Positions 1 to 9,041 of a stretch of 64,000 nucleotides of DNA are shown here, piece after piece; the stretch's first letter is position 1; each line of letters starts with the position of its first letter. This stretch comes from Mesorhizobium escarrei (GTDB lineage Bacteria; Pseudomonadota; Alphaproteobacteria; Rhizobiales; Rhizobiaceae), in assembly GCF_935825525.1 (NCBI RefSeq), contig NZ_CAKXZT010000124.1, positions 1-64,000 of the forward strand, in the 5' to 3' direction. The translations under genes and the position numbers were made by a program. Below the pieces are notes generated by a model that worked only from the letters and a program-made list of their open reading frames with translations, was not told the DNA's origin and made no database searches.

Positions 1-2187
1 GGCGGCTTCGCGCGGCTTCCTGTCGGCGAGCAGCACCTGGAACTTCGTGACGTGGTGCGCCCAGCGCTCGACCATCGGCTCGTTGGCGGCCTCGCTCGCC
101 GCCATGAAGCGCTCGCAATCCTCATAGGCGGCCGCGAAATCGCCTTGCCTGGCATGAAGCGCGGCATAGCAATTGGCGACGATGGCGACCTGTGTGCTGA
201 AACGGCTGTCGGCGATCTCGGCCAGGCGCTCGACCACCTGGTCGAGCTCGGCAAAGTCGTTTCGGAACTTCATCTGCATTTGCAAATGGTAGAGCCCCCC
301 GAATTCCACGCCCTTGAGCGACTCGCGCTCACCGATGGCGATCGCCTCCCGCAACGCCGCCTCGGCCGACGAATAGGGAAAACCCCGTCTCTTATACGGG
401 AAGTAACGGCCACTCTTAGCGCCAAACTCGACCAGCCACATGCCGAGGACCCAAGGCAGCACATCCTTGTCGCTCAAATCCTCGACAATGCTGTCGACCG
501 CCTTCGTGAACAGATCCGCCCGCATGATCGATACCGAATGCTCGATCAGCGTTTCGCTGGCAAGCAGCCGCAAGCCGCTTGGGTCGTGCTCGGGATTCCG
601 GGTCAGCCGCTCCAGCAGTTCCGTTTCCAGCGCCTGCCCGGCCGGGCTGTTGCGGTAGTAGTCGTCGCCGAAGTTCAGCGCCCGAACCATGCCGATGCGC
701 ACCAGCATCGCTTCCTCGGAAGGCAGTTCCGGCAGGCCGCGCTCGATGATTTCGAACGCCCGGCGGGTCCAGGCCGAAAGACCCTCATAGGTGCGCCAAC
801 TGTCCGTCTTGACCAGAACCGCGCGCGACACCGTAAGACAAAGTCCGCGCTGATCGTCGGCCTCGCCAAAGGCATGCCATGCCTTCGACAGCCAGTGCTC
901 TGCCGCGGCGTCGTTCGGCATGTGGGCCACGCCCAGCCAATAGAAATGCCAGCCGTTCATGAACGCTTCCGGCAACCGGCCGCACCATTCGATGAAGGTC
1001 GTTCGATGTCCCTGCGCCAGCACGGCCTCCGCCCGGCTCAGCATGAGCCCGCTCGCTTGGTCCCAGTCCTCTGCCTGCAAGGCGAGATGTATGGCTTCGT
1101 CATAGCGACCGGCGTCGGCGAGCACCCTTGTCGCCCTTTGTTTGAGCGACTTCTGCTCTTCTGCCGTCACACGCTGTGCGAAGCGTCGGTCGAGGAAGTC
1201 CCGCAAGAGGTCATGCAGGTGGAAAACGTCGCGGCTGTTTTCCGTTCGCGTGACCAGCAATTGCCGCTGGTAGAGCCTGTCGAGCAGCTTGCCCGCTTCG
1301 TCCGACCCGATCATCACGTCCGCCAGCTCGGCGCTGATCTCGGGCAGCAGATTGAGTTTCAGCAGCATTTCCTGGTCGGCGGCAGGGAGGGAAAGGAAAA
1401 AATGGCGGCCGAGAACATCCGACAGTGCATTCGGTCCGCCGAAAACCGTGTCGTCAGGTCCGACCGCCGAGCCGTGGTCCGCGAGAAGAACCAGTCCAAT
1501 CGCCCAGCCGCGCGCTGCTGCGACATCGAACGGCACGGCGGCGCTCCTCGAACGAAGTTGCACGAGATCGCGCGCTTCCTCGACCGAGAATTCGAGCGCC
1601 GATCGGTCGACGATGGCCATTTGGCCCTTGAGGACGAGGTCGCCCAGTTCGTCGTGGGGCAGCGTGCGCGAGACGCAGATGCAGCGGACCGTGTCAGGAA
1701 GTTCACGGAACATCACGGAAAGCACCGCCCGGAATTCGGGCGTGTCGGCGTCGTGCAAATCGTCGAGGACCAGAATGGTGCCGGGCTTCAACCGCGCGAA
1801 ATAGGCTCTGAAGAAGCGCCTGGCGAACTCCTTCGGCTGCTCGGCATATTCGACGCCGAAGACCGGCATGTTCCCAGCCGCGGGCGAGGCGAGTGACTGC
1901 GCCAGATATTGAAAGAAGCGCGCGATATCCTGGTCGCCCTCGTCGATGCGGAACCACACATGCGGTGCCGCGACGCTTTCGAGGTAGTCGATGACCGCCG
2001 TCGTCTTGCCGTAGCCGGCCGGCGCGGCCACCCAGCATACGCTCGAATGCGATTTCAGACCGATCGCTTCGAGAACGCGGTTCCGCCTCAATATCCTGGC
2101 GCTGCGCGGCGCCGCCAGCTTGGCGATCCGGCCTGTGCCCGAGAGCGGGCGCCTCGCATCGGCGTCAATGGCGTCTAGGGCGGTCAT
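1..2187 (-). CDS. MalT-like ATPase transcriptional regulator, 3' part beyond window
   Basis: Open from ATG 2187 to base 1 without a stop (729 codons), so the C-terminus lies outside the window. The ATG is preceded by GGGAG at a suitable distance. The N-terminal 250 residues look like the STAND/MalT-type NTPase: a P-loop AGYGKT at about residues 57-62, a Walker-B-like LVLDDLH, then a helical region with TPR-like repeats from about residue 350 onward. Proteins of this build usually end in a LuxR-type HTH and act as ligand- and ATP-dependent activators; here the HTH cannot be seen, so the DNA-binding role is inferred. No neighbour indicates its target. It could also be a regulator with a different output domain. 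Confidence 0.75.
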   Translation of the reverse strand, partial: MTALDAIDADARRPLSGTGRIAKLAAPRSARILRRNRVLEAIGLKSHSSVCWVAAPAGYGKTTAVIDYLESVAAPHVWFRIDEGDQDIARFFQYLAQSLASPAAGNMPVFGVEYAEQPKEFARRFFRAYFARLKPGTILVLDDLHDADTPEFRAVLSVMFRELPDTVRCICVSRTLPHDELGDLVLKGQMAIVDRSALEFSVEEARDLVQLRSRSAAVPFDVAAARGWAIGLVLLADHGSAVGPDDTVFGGPNALSDVLGRHFFLSLPAADQEMLLKLNLLPEISAELADVMIGSDEAGKLLDRLYQRQLLVTRTENSRDVFHLHDLLRDFLDRRFAQRVTAEEQKSLKQRATRVLADAGRYDEAIHLALQAEDWDQASGLMLSRAEAVLAQGHRTTFIEWCGRLPEAFMNGWHFYWLGVAHMPNDAAAEHWLSKAWHAFGEADDQRGLCLTVSRAVLVKTDSWRTYEGLSAWTRRAFEIIERGLPELPSEEAMLVRIGMVRALNFGDDYYRNSPAGQALETELLERLTRNPEHDPSGLRLLASETLIEHSVSIMRADLFTKAVDSIVEDLSDKDVLPWVLGMWLVEFGAKSGRYFPYKRRGFPYSSAEAALREAIAIGERESLKGVEFGGLYHLQMQMKFRNDFAELDQVVERLAEIADSRFSTQVAIVANCYAALHARQGDFAAAYEDCERFMAASEAANEPMVERWAHHVTKFQVLLADRKPREAA

Positions 2188-2358
2188 CGGGGCTCCCGCT
2201 CGACCAATATCGAGCGTCGGGTCGTGCCGTGATGACCGTCCCGCCGCCCAGATTGACCTTAGGGTAGCGCAATCGTGCGACAATTCGTAGGGGCTTTGCA
2301 GATGAAGCGGCAACGGCCGAGTGCAAGCGTCGACTGGATGCCTGCGCGACCCTCGAAA

Positions 2359-3066
2359 TCAGGCAGCAGACGCGGCCGAATTGCGAGTGGCAATGGGCGA
2401 CCGGTGAATCCCGCACTCCATCTTCGACAGTCCGCTCCAGCGGCCGGCGCGCGGATTGTCCGCGCTGCCGCACGCGACCGTGCACGGCGCGCAGCCGATC
2501 GAGAGGTAGCCTTTTTCGAGGAGCGGATGCCGGGGAAGATCATAGCGATCGAGATAGGCCTCGATCTGTTGGCGGGTGAAGCGGGCAAGCGGATCGATCT
2601 TCAGGCGTCCGTCAGTTTCCTCGAGCGTCGCAACATCCGCGCGAAGCCCGCCATGATATCGCTTGCGACCGGAAATCCAGGCCTTGAAGCCAGTCAGCGT
2701 ATTTTCGAGCGGCAGAACCTTGCGGATCTGGCAGCACCGGTCCGGATCGCGGCGGTGCAGCGATCCAGCGCCGTCGAGCGCCCGCAAGACATCCGTTTGA
2801 GGCGTGACGACGCGCAGATCGGTGAGGCCGAGCAGAGCCGTAAGCTGCGTGCGATAGGCGATCGTTTCCGAAAACAGCTTTCCGGTGTCGAGCGTGATGA
2901 CGGGGAGCGAACGGTCGATCGAGGCCGCCATGTGCAGCAGCACCGCGGATTCCGCGCCAAACGAGGACACGAGCGCTATGTTTCCGCAAAACACGTCGCT
3001 GATGAGCGGCGCCAGCAGGTCGGGTCCGTCGAGATGGTTCAGATTTGCGATGACAACTTCATACAT
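2359..3066 (-). CDS. cysH: Phosphoadenylyl/adenylyl-sulfate reductase (APS-type)
   Basis: Reduces activated sulfate (APS) to sulfite in assimilatory sulfate reduction in the cytoplasm. From ATG 3066 it encodes 235 residues, normal for bacterial APS reductases. The CC pair (C111-C112) and CxxC (C192-C195) are the [4Fe-4S] ligands that separate APS reductases from PAPS reductases, and the C-terminal ECGIH carries the catalytic cysteine (C218). An upstream TTG at 3084 could add six residues; neither start has a strong ribosome site. The segment after the second CxxC is slightly atypical (TVACGSADN). It lies just downstream of the YeiH-cytochrome fusion gene on the same strand, about 45 bases away, which suggests a common sulfur theme. 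Confidence 0.88.
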   Translation of the reverse strand: MYEVVIANLNHLDGPDLLAPLISDVFCGNIALVSSFGAESAVLLHMAASIDRSLPVITLDTGKLFSETIAYRTQLTALLGLTDLRVVTPQTDVLRALDGAGSLHRRDPDRCCQIRKVLPLENTLTGFKAWISGRKRYHGGLRADVATLEETDGRLKIDPLARFTRQQIEAYLDRYDLPRHPLLEKGYLSIGCAPCTVACGSADNPRAGRWSGLSKMECGIHRSPIATRNSAASAA

Positions 3067-3111
3067 GGCAGTTCGGCCGATCAAAAACGCTGGTGGCGTG
3101 ACGAGGCCGCA

Positions 3112-4542
3112 TCATAGCTTCGCCACGAAATCGAGGAGCGCCTGGCGATCGGTCTCGTCCAGGTCGAAGAAGCGGTCGCGCACGATCCGCGCCGTGCCGC
3201 CATGGGCGAAGACGGCATCACGCAGCGTGGTCGCGCGGCCGTCGTGCAGGTAGCGGTGGCGCAGGCGGATGCCGACGAGCGGCGCGGTCCGCCATTCGGC
3301 GCCGATGGCATCGCCCTGGACGATCTTATCGTCGAGCGCCGGCCCCATGTCGTGCAGCAAAAGGTCGGAGTACAGCTCGACTTCGCCGTCGATGCCCTCC
3401 AGCGCCGGCACATGGCATTTGGCGCAGCCGACCGAGGCGAAAACCCGTCCGCCAGGGCTGCCAAGCATTGCGCTTTGGCTCGATGAGGGTGATGCGGCCA
3501 GGAAGGTCGCCGAGAACGGGATCAGCGCAGCATAGGCCAAGGCCGCCGACAGAGCCACCCCGACGAAACCGACGCCGATCAGGCGCCAGGCGCCGCCGGC
3601 CTCTCCGAGCCGGCCGACCCGGGTGGTGATGCCGAGCGCAATCATCACCATCAGGAACAGGAACTGGTCGGCATCGAGGATGACGCGGCGCAGTTGCGGA
3701 TTGAGGGTGATCTCCGAATTGAGCATCACCACGCCGATGAACGCGACGATGAACCACGGGAACGGGATCGGCGCGGCCTCTTGCGCCTTGTTGCGGCTGC
3801 GAAACACCAGGCTGGCGGCCAGCAGAAGCGGGACGAGCATCAGCACTTTGCTGAGCTTGACCAGCGTGGCGGTGTTCAGCGCGTCGTCGGAAATGGCGAA
3901 GGAGGCGCCGTAGACCTGCGCCAGCTCGAAAATGCTCGCCCCGACGAACACGCCATAGAGGCGGTCGTCGAGATGCGGCAGCCAACCGCCCAGGAACATG
4001 ACCGGATAGGCGAGCAACGCCACCGTGCCGCTCAGCGTGATCAAGGCGATGGCGATGCCGGCGCTCTGGTCGCGTGCACGCACCAGCGCGGCCATTGAGA
4101 GGATCGCCGCGGCGCCGCAGACGGCGCTGCCGACCGCGACAAGCAGCGCGATCTCGGCGTCGAGCCTGAACAGCTTGCGCGCGATGGCGTAGAGCAGCGT
4201 CAGCACCAGGATCAGCTCGATGGCCGCCACTGCGAGCGGCATGAACCCCAGATCCAGGAACAGCCGAGTCGTGATACGGAAGCCGACCAGCACCACGGCG
4301 AGCCGTAACAGATAGCGCTTGGTGAAGTCTAGCCCCGGGCGCAAGGCGTCCGGACAGGCGAAGCTGCTGCCGATCAGCAGCCCGAAGAGCATGGCGACCA
4401 GGACCGGGTTGCGCGACAGCGGCTCGCCCAGTCCGCCGGCGATCCAGCCGGCGGCAAGGGCGAGTGCCGCAGCAACGATGACGCCAGGCAAGACCGGGCG
4501 CATTTTTTCCGGCGCATGGGAGAGCGTCAGGACGAGGCTCAT
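3112..4542 (-). CDS. YeiH/UPF0324 membrane protein fused to a cytochrome c domain
   Basis: 476 residues. Residues 1 to about 350 are very hydrophobic, with roughly ten membrane segments typical of the UPF0324 (YeiH, putative sulfate/sulfite exporter) family, which normally ends near 340. The remaining ~115 residues carry a heme c motif CAKCH (C373, C376, H377), followed by YSDLLLHDMGP, EWRTAPL and YLHDGRA, the signature of the C-terminal heme domain of di-heme oxidoreductases (DUF1111/DHOR). The upstream gene supplies the matching N-terminal part and lacks this domain. The start overlaps that gene's stop (ATGA), so the two are translationally coupled. The heme domain would need to be periplasmic, i.e. 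the last membrane segment exits outward. Substrate unknown; export of a sulfur oxyanion coupled to electron transfer is inference. Confidence 0.75.
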   Translation of the reverse strand: MSLVLTLSHAPEKMRPVLPGVIVAAALALAAGWIAGGLGEPLSRNPVLVAMLFGLLIGSSFACPDALRPGLDFTKRYLLRLAVVLVGFRITTRLFLDLGFMPLAVAAIELILVLTLLYAIARKLFRLDAEIALLVAVGSAVCGAAAILSMAALVRARDQSAGIAIALITLSGTVALLAYPVMFLGGWLPHLDDRLYGVFVGASIFELAQVYGASFAISDDALNTATLVKLSKVLMLVPLLLAASLVFRSRNKAQEAAPIPFPWFIVAFIGVVMLNSEITLNPQLRRVILDADQFLFLMVMIALGITTRVGRLGEAGGAWRLIGVGFVGVALSAALAYAALIPFSATFLAASPSSSQSAMLGSPGGRVFASVGCAKCHVPALEGIDGEVELYSDLLLHDMGPALDDKIVQGDAIGAEWRTAPLVGIRLRHRYLHDGRATTLRDAVFAHGGTARIVRDRFFDLDETDRQALLDFVAKL

Positions 4543-6629
4543 GGCTTTGCCCCATCGGGCAGGCGGAGCGCTCGCAGATAGGAAGCAACCGCCTCGATCT
4601 GTGCGGAACTCTGCTCGATCGGCTGCGCGCCCGCCTCGCGGCTGACAGTCGCGCTGGTGATGCCGAGTTCGTTTGCGAAAGCGTTCGCCACCATATCTTC
4701 GAGGGTGGCTATATCAGCCTTCCAGCCATATCGGCCGACCCGCGATGCGCCTTGGGCGTCGACGACATGATGCGCGCGGCCTTTGATCCCGTCGCCCTTG
4801 CTGATCGCCTGCGCTTCAATGACGCTGTCGGGTATCTCGTCGATCCCGGCGATACCGTAGAGAGCGAGCGGCATGCGCAGCGAAACCACGTTGGCCTGGC
4901 CTGGCATTGCCGCCGACGCGATCGCCACGCCATCACGCAAGGCATGGCGTCTGGCGACCGGGCTGTTGGGATGATCGATCGGCAGCGTGCGCCCAGAGCC
5001 CGGATCCATGTGGGTTATCCTGCGCGCAAAGTGGTTTTCATCGATGCTCGCGCCGCCGGGGCCAGGATGGCAGGCCACGCAGGACGCCGCATTGAACAAT
5101 GGGCCGAGGCCGGTCTGCGGCGTGAAGTCGGTCTGAAACACTTGTTTTCCGCGCGCCACAAGATCGGCGTCGGCTGGTATGCCTTGCGTCTCCTGCGTCG
5201 TCGTCGCCGTGCCGTGCTCGCCGAAGGTGGGGATCTCGATCAGTGCGCCTTCGCGGCCCGGAAATCCCGGCGCCTCGCCGCCTATCGTTATCCAGATCCG
5301 CTGCGCGTCAGCCGACGTCGCGATCGCACGAAGGCGATCGGGGCCGAGGCGTCCAAGGCCTGGAATCTCGATCGTCGCCCGGGCGAGAAGCCGGCCGTCC
5401 TGGCTCAACCGCAGCAAGGAACCGTCGCCGCGATTGGCGACGAACAGATCGGACCCGCCGGCGAGCGTCGTGTGGCTCGAGAATTGCGGATTGGCGATCT
5501 CGGGAATTGCGGCGGCGACGTCGACCGGACGGTCGAACTGCGGCAGCGAGATCGTGCGGGTCCTGGCGACCGTGAAATGCCGCCGGTCGTCCTCCAGTTC
5601 AAGCAGCACCAGTCGGTCACGCCCCGGATCGACGATGTAGAGAGCGCGGTCGGGGTTCCACTTGAAAGCGACGCCGATGACGCCGGGATCGTCGCCGATG
5701 CCCTTGCTCACCGTGCCCTGGCCGGTGCTTACCGTGCCTGGCCCGGCCAAGCCGTCGACACCATCCTGGACATGGATTTGAACCACGCCGCCATCGGCGG
5801 TGACCGCGGCGAACACGGCAAAGCCGCTGCCGTCGGGCGAGGGACCGAGAAAAGCCGTTCCGAGCGCACCCGTCTGCATTCCGCCCGATGTCAGCTGGCC
5901 GCTTGCCTGATAATTCAGCAGCTTGCTAAGCCAGCCGCTGGGCTGTGCTTTCGGCGCCTGCTCGCGATCGGTATGCCGGCCGGCGAACACGCCGCCGGCC
6001 TCGCGGCTTGGCGCGTTGGCGAGCGGCGCACCGTCAGGGTCGATGACGGTGACGCTGCCCTCGCCAGCCAATCCGTTCGGCGCGTTAGCGATCCAGGGCC
6101 TGCCGAAGGCGTTGTTGATCGAAATGTATCGCGGTCCGGATGCGGCTGCGAGGCGCGCGGTTCGAGCTCTGGCATTGTATCGCCGGTTGAGAAACCGTTC
6201 GCTCTGCGCCGTGTAGAGCTGAACCCTCGCATCTCCGCCGTTGCCGGTGAGGTCTTGCGGAACGATAATGGTGCCACCCGACTTGCCGGCGCGCGGATCG
6301 ATGGACAGGATCGCCCCGACCTCAAGCGCTGGATCGTCCGCTGGTGCGCCGAAATTGCTGCCTACGGCCACCAGAACCCTGAGCGGATCGAGCACCCGCC
6401 CTTCGCGCGTCGCCATGAGGAATTCCGGATTTCCCGGTATCGGCCCGCCGACATGAAAGCGCCCTACCTCGCGCACGCCGGCCACGTCGGGCAGCCCGAC
6501 GGCGACGATTCGAGCGTTCAGGCGCCAGTTGGGGGTCTGATCTCCTGCGAACGCCCAGGTTGGCAGCAGGCTGAAAAATATCGCCGCTGCCTTCGACAGC
6601 GTCCGGCGTGAAGAAAAACCCGACAGCAC
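4539..6629 (-). CDS. Di-heme oxidoreductase-like protein lacking its C-terminal heme domain
   Basis: About 696 residues from GTG 6629, chosen because GGAG lies seven bases upstream and the protein then begins directly with a Sec-type signal peptide ending LLPTWAFA; an in-frame ATG at 6695 would add 22 odd residues. The first ~500 residues are beta-propeller-like, rich in NPxRA and DPGRDRL-type loops. One heme c site, CVACH, starts at C517, followed by DUF1111/DHOR-like text (HALRDG, ALYGIAGID, ELGIT). A complete DHOR would continue into a second heme domain; that domain sits at the end of the next gene instead. The gene ends in ATGA overlap with it. Periplasmic redox function is likely; the electron donor is unknown. 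Confidence 0.7.
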   Translation of the reverse strand: MLSGFSSRRTLSKAAAIFFSLLPTWAFAGDQTPNWRLNARIVAVGLPDVAGVREVGRFHVGGPIPGNPEFLMATREGRVLDPLRVLVAVGSNFGAPADDPALEVGAILSIDPRAGKSGGTIIVPQDLTGNGGDARVQLYTAQSERFLNRRYNARARTARLAAASGPRYISINNAFGRPWIANAPNGLAGEGSVTVIDPDGAPLANAPSREAGGVFAGRHTDREQAPKAQPSGWLSKLLNYQASGQLTSGGMQTGALGTAFLGPSPDGSGFAVFAAVTADGGVVQIHVQDGVDGLAGPGTVSTGQGTVSKGIGDDPGVIGVAFKWNPDRALYIVDPGRDRLVLLELEDDRRHFTVARTRTISLPQFDRPVDVAAAIPEIANPQFSSHTTLAGGSDLFVANRGDGSLLRLSQDGRLLARATIEIPGLGRLGPDRLRAIATSADAQRIWITIGGEAPGFPGREGALIEIPTFGEHGTATTTQETQGIPADADLVARGKQVFQTDFTPQTGLGPLFNAASCVACHPGPGGASIDENHFARRITHMDPGSGRTLPIDHPNSPVARRHALRDGVAIASAAMPGQANVVSLRMPLALYGIAGIDEIPDSVIEAQAISKGDGIKGRAHHVVDAQGASRVGRYGWKADIATLEDMVANAFANELGITSATVSREAGAQPIEQSSAQIEAVASYLRALRLPDGAKP

Positions 6630-6864
6630 GAAGCATCTCCGGGCCTGATAAGTCCCGACGGAATCTGTTGGGGCAACTGCACGGCCTGTTCGCATCGCGA
6701 GTTCTCCGGCGGCCGCAAGCGTGTGGCCACGCCTGTCAAATCACAGTGGAACTTTGGAGCACGCGCACATACGGATCGCTTACGGCATTCGGCGTGCTGG
6801 CTCGCCGCGCATCGCTGCTACGATTTTAGGTCGCGCTGACGCTGCCGGCTCGACGGCCGGTCGT
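6630..6864. other. Intergenic region, no gene seen
   Basis: Lies between the allophanate hydrolase stop and the cytochrome gene start, both on the minus strand. It should hold the promoter of the cytochrome/YeiH pair, but I could not pick out a convincing -35/-10 or sigma-54 element. Confidence 0.4.
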
Positions 6865-8694
6865 TCAATCGGCCGGAACGCTTTCCAGTTGCTCTCCGCC
6901 GGCCTTTGCGATGAAGCTACGCCAACCGCCATAGGCCGAAATGTCGATAGCTCGTGACAACCCGGCGGTTTCGACCAGAAAGCCTTTGGCCGATGTCCCG
7001 TCATCGAGCTCGATCGTGCCTATGCCGAGCGGCGGCGGGATCGCGGCCACGAAGCGTCCGAACGCGTCTGCTGAAAGCCGCCAAACCTCGACATCGATCG
7101 ACATACCGTTGCCATCGGCAACACGCACGAGCCCCGGCTTCGGCACGGATTGGCCGGCGAGTGCGTAGAGCTGATAGGAGGCTACCGTCTTGACGGCCCT
7201 GCTCATTCGGCCGCCTAGCGTACAGAGCTGGCCGTTGAGCGGCATCCCCGACAGATGCGCGCCGACGACCACGATCTCGATCATGCCGTCATCGAAATCA
7301 GGCGTTTTGGCGACGCTAGCAGGCATCGCCCAGCCTGTCGCGCCAAGGCCGAGACCGCTGGCCGCATGGAGCTCTCTGGCCAGTGTCGCCGTCAAGGCGT
7401 CCTTGCCGGCGGCGGCAAGCAAGGTGACGCTCATCGGCAGATCGTCGTCGCGCTTGCCCGTCGGTACGGCGATGCCACACATGTCGAGCAGATTGACGAA
7501 GTTGGTGTAGGTGCCGAGCCGGCTGTTGGTGACGATCGGATCGGCCAAAACAGCCTCCAGCGAATAGTGCGTCGGCGCCGTCGGCACGCAGAAGAGGTCG
7601 ACCGAGGCTATGACCGGCGCGAGCCTGGCCTTGTAGGCCTGCAGCGCATAGAGGCCTTTGAAAGCATCCGCTGCGGAAAGTTTTCGCGCCCCGCCGATGA
7701 TCTGGCGCGTCACCGGATGCATGGCTGCCTCGTTCACGTCCATGAAATCCGCGATCGCCGCATAGCGCTCGGCCACCCAGGCGCCTTCGTAGAGCAGGTT
7801 GGCGGTGGCGTAGAAATCGCCGAAGGGGATTTCGATCAATCGGCAGCCGAGCTGTTCCAGCGTCCGCAGCGCCGTTTCGAATCCCGCCTGCATGGCCGCG
7901 TCGCCAAAAAATTCCCGGTCCGTCTTTGCCGGAACGACGACAGACAGCACGGATGGGCGCGGACCGAGCGGCGCCGCCGCGATAGCGCGCGAATAAGGAT
8001 CGGCGTCGTCCTCTGCCGCCGCGGCCCTGAAGACACTGTAGGCGTCATCGACGGTGAGTGCGAAGACGGAGACGCAGTCGAGCGTACGGCAGGCCGGCAC
8101 GACGCCGGCGGCCGACAGCGCGCCGACTGTCGGCTTCAGTCCGACGATGTTGTTGAGGCCGGCGGGAATGCGGCCGGAGCCTGCAGTATCAGTGCCGAGC
8201 GCGAAAGAAACGATGCCGCGCGCCGTCGCCACAGCCGAGCCGGACGAGGAGCCGCCCGGCACCAGTTTCGGATCGATCGTGTTTTTCGGGATCGGCCAGG
8301 GCGTGCGTACGCCGACGAGGCCGGTGGCGAATTGGTCGAGATTGGTCTTTCCGACGACCAGCGCCCCGGCCGCCCTCAGACGCGCGACGACGGTTGCGTC
8401 TTTCGCCGGCAAGTAGGCATATTCGGCGCAGCCGGCCGTGGTCGGCATGCCGGCAACATCGATGTTGTCCTTGACCGCGAACGGCACGCCCCAGAGCGGC
8501 TTTGCCACGGGATCGAATCCGCCGAGTGCCTCGGCTTCGGCGAGCAGGTATCCCTTGCTCGCCAGATGGATGAAGATGCCTGGATCGTCCGCTTTCGCTA
8601 TGCGCTGAAACACGGTTTCAACAATGGTAGCGGCCGACATGCCGGAGGCATAGATCGCGTGCAGGCTGCCGATATCGAAGCGGATGTCGCTCAT
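6865..8694 (-). CDS. atzF: Allophanate hydrolase
   Basis: Hydrolyses allophanate (urea-1-carboxylate) to ammonia and CO2, the last step of biuret and cyanurate breakdown. 609 residues from ATG 8694, which overlaps the cupin stop (ATGA). The amidase-signature triad is visible: K75 in VKDNID, S149 in GGSSSGS and S173 in GTDTAGS. After the amidase domain (to about residue 440) there is a C-terminal domain of about 150 residues beginning near IEIVVVGAHLSG, the extra domain found in AtzF and in urea amidolyase. It is the last gene of the BMP transporter/biuret operon. Allophanate also arises from carboxyguanidine, but no guanidine carboxylase or CgdAB genes are present here, so biuret is the likely source. 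Confidence 0.93.
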   Translation of the reverse strand: MSDIRFDIGSLHAIYASGMSAATIVETVFQRIAKADDPGIFIHLASKGYLLAEAEALGGFDPVAKPLWGVPFAVKDNIDVAGMPTTAGCAEYAYLPAKDATVVARLRAAGALVVGKTNLDQFATGLVGVRTPWPIPKNTIDPKLVPGGSSSGSAVATARGIVSFALGTDTAGSGRIPAGLNNIVGLKPTVGALSAAGVVPACRTLDCVSVFALTVDDAYSVFRAAAAEDDADPYSRAIAAAPLGPRPSVLSVVVPAKTDREFFGDAAMQAGFETALRTLEQLGCRLIEIPFGDFYATANLLYEGAWVAERYAAIADFMDVNEAAMHPVTRQIIGGARKLSAADAFKGLYALQAYKARLAPVIASVDLFCVPTAPTHYSLEAVLADPIVTNSRLGTYTNFVNLLDMCGIAVPTGKRDDDLPMSVTLLAAAGKDALTATLARELHAASGLGLGATGWAMPASVAKTPDFDDGMIEIVVVGAHLSGMPLNGQLCTLGGRMSRAVKTVASYQLYALAGQSVPKPGLVRVADGNGMSIDVEVWRLSADAFGRFVAAIPPPLGIGTIELDDGTSAKGFLVETAGLSRAIDISAYGGWRSFIAKAGGEQLESVPAD

Positions 8695-9041
8695 TTCGTC
8701 TCGTCCAGAATGACCACCGGCAAGTTCCACTGGATCAGCACGACGCAACCGTGTTTCGTCCATACCGAATGCTCGGTCCCGACCGGGTTCAGGATCACGC
8801 TTCCGGCAAGATAGTCGCCATTCTCGTCGCTCTGGGTGCCTTCCAGCACCACGATGGTTTCCAGTGCGGCATGGCGATGGCGCGGCACGCCGGCGCCGGG
8901 CCGATAGTTCAGGATGGCGGCGGACGGTTCGGCCGGTCCGCCCTTGAGCAGCCAATGCACCGTGACGCCGTCGCGAAAATGCTCGAATGCCAGATCACGC
9001 CAGCCCCCATGGATGAGAGCCGGGTATGCAATGTTAGGCAT
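8691..9041 (-). CDS. Small cupin-domain protein
   Basis: 116 residues from ATG 9041, which has AAGGGAA seven bases upstream; a TTG at 9047 would add two residues. A single cupin fold is indicated by [16 protein letters not shown] (His cluster and Glu of motif 1) and [15 protein letters not shown] (motif 2). It overlaps both neighbours in the biuret operon, so it is co-translated with the amidohydrolase and atzF. Cupins of this size may be isomerases, sensors or metal-dependent hydrolases; no function in biuret or triuret metabolism is known to me. It may handle an unstable intermediate such as carboxybiuret, which is speculation. Confidence 0.7.
   Translation of the reverse strand: MPNIAYPALIHGGWRDLAFEHFRDGVTVHWLLKGGPAEPSAAILNYRPGAGVPRHRHAALETIVVLEGTQSDENGDYLAGSVILNPVGTEHSVWTKHGCVVLIQWNLPVVILDETK

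Noticed and set aside
52..1896. Long open frame on the plus strand
   Set aside because: It is antisense to the MalT-like regulator, whose minus-strand frame gives clear ATPase motifs and a good ribosome site. The plus-strand product is Arg-rich with no recognisable domain, a usual side effect of high GC.
3112..4542. Frameshift or assembly error as the reason for the split di-heme gene
   Set aside because: The two parts are separated by a whole, well-formed ~350-residue membrane domain in the same frame as the heme domain, which a simple frameshift cannot produce. Chimeric assembly cannot be excluded without reads.
4752..6611. 619-codon plus-strand frame opposite the di-heme gene
   Set aside because: No domain features; the minus-strand frame has a signal peptide and heme motif.
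6865..8694. Allophanate hydrolase as part of a guanidine carboxylase pathway
   Set aside because: No biotin-dependent carboxylase or CgdAB genes in the window, and the gene is in the transcript with biuH. Guanidine here is handled by the hydrolase.
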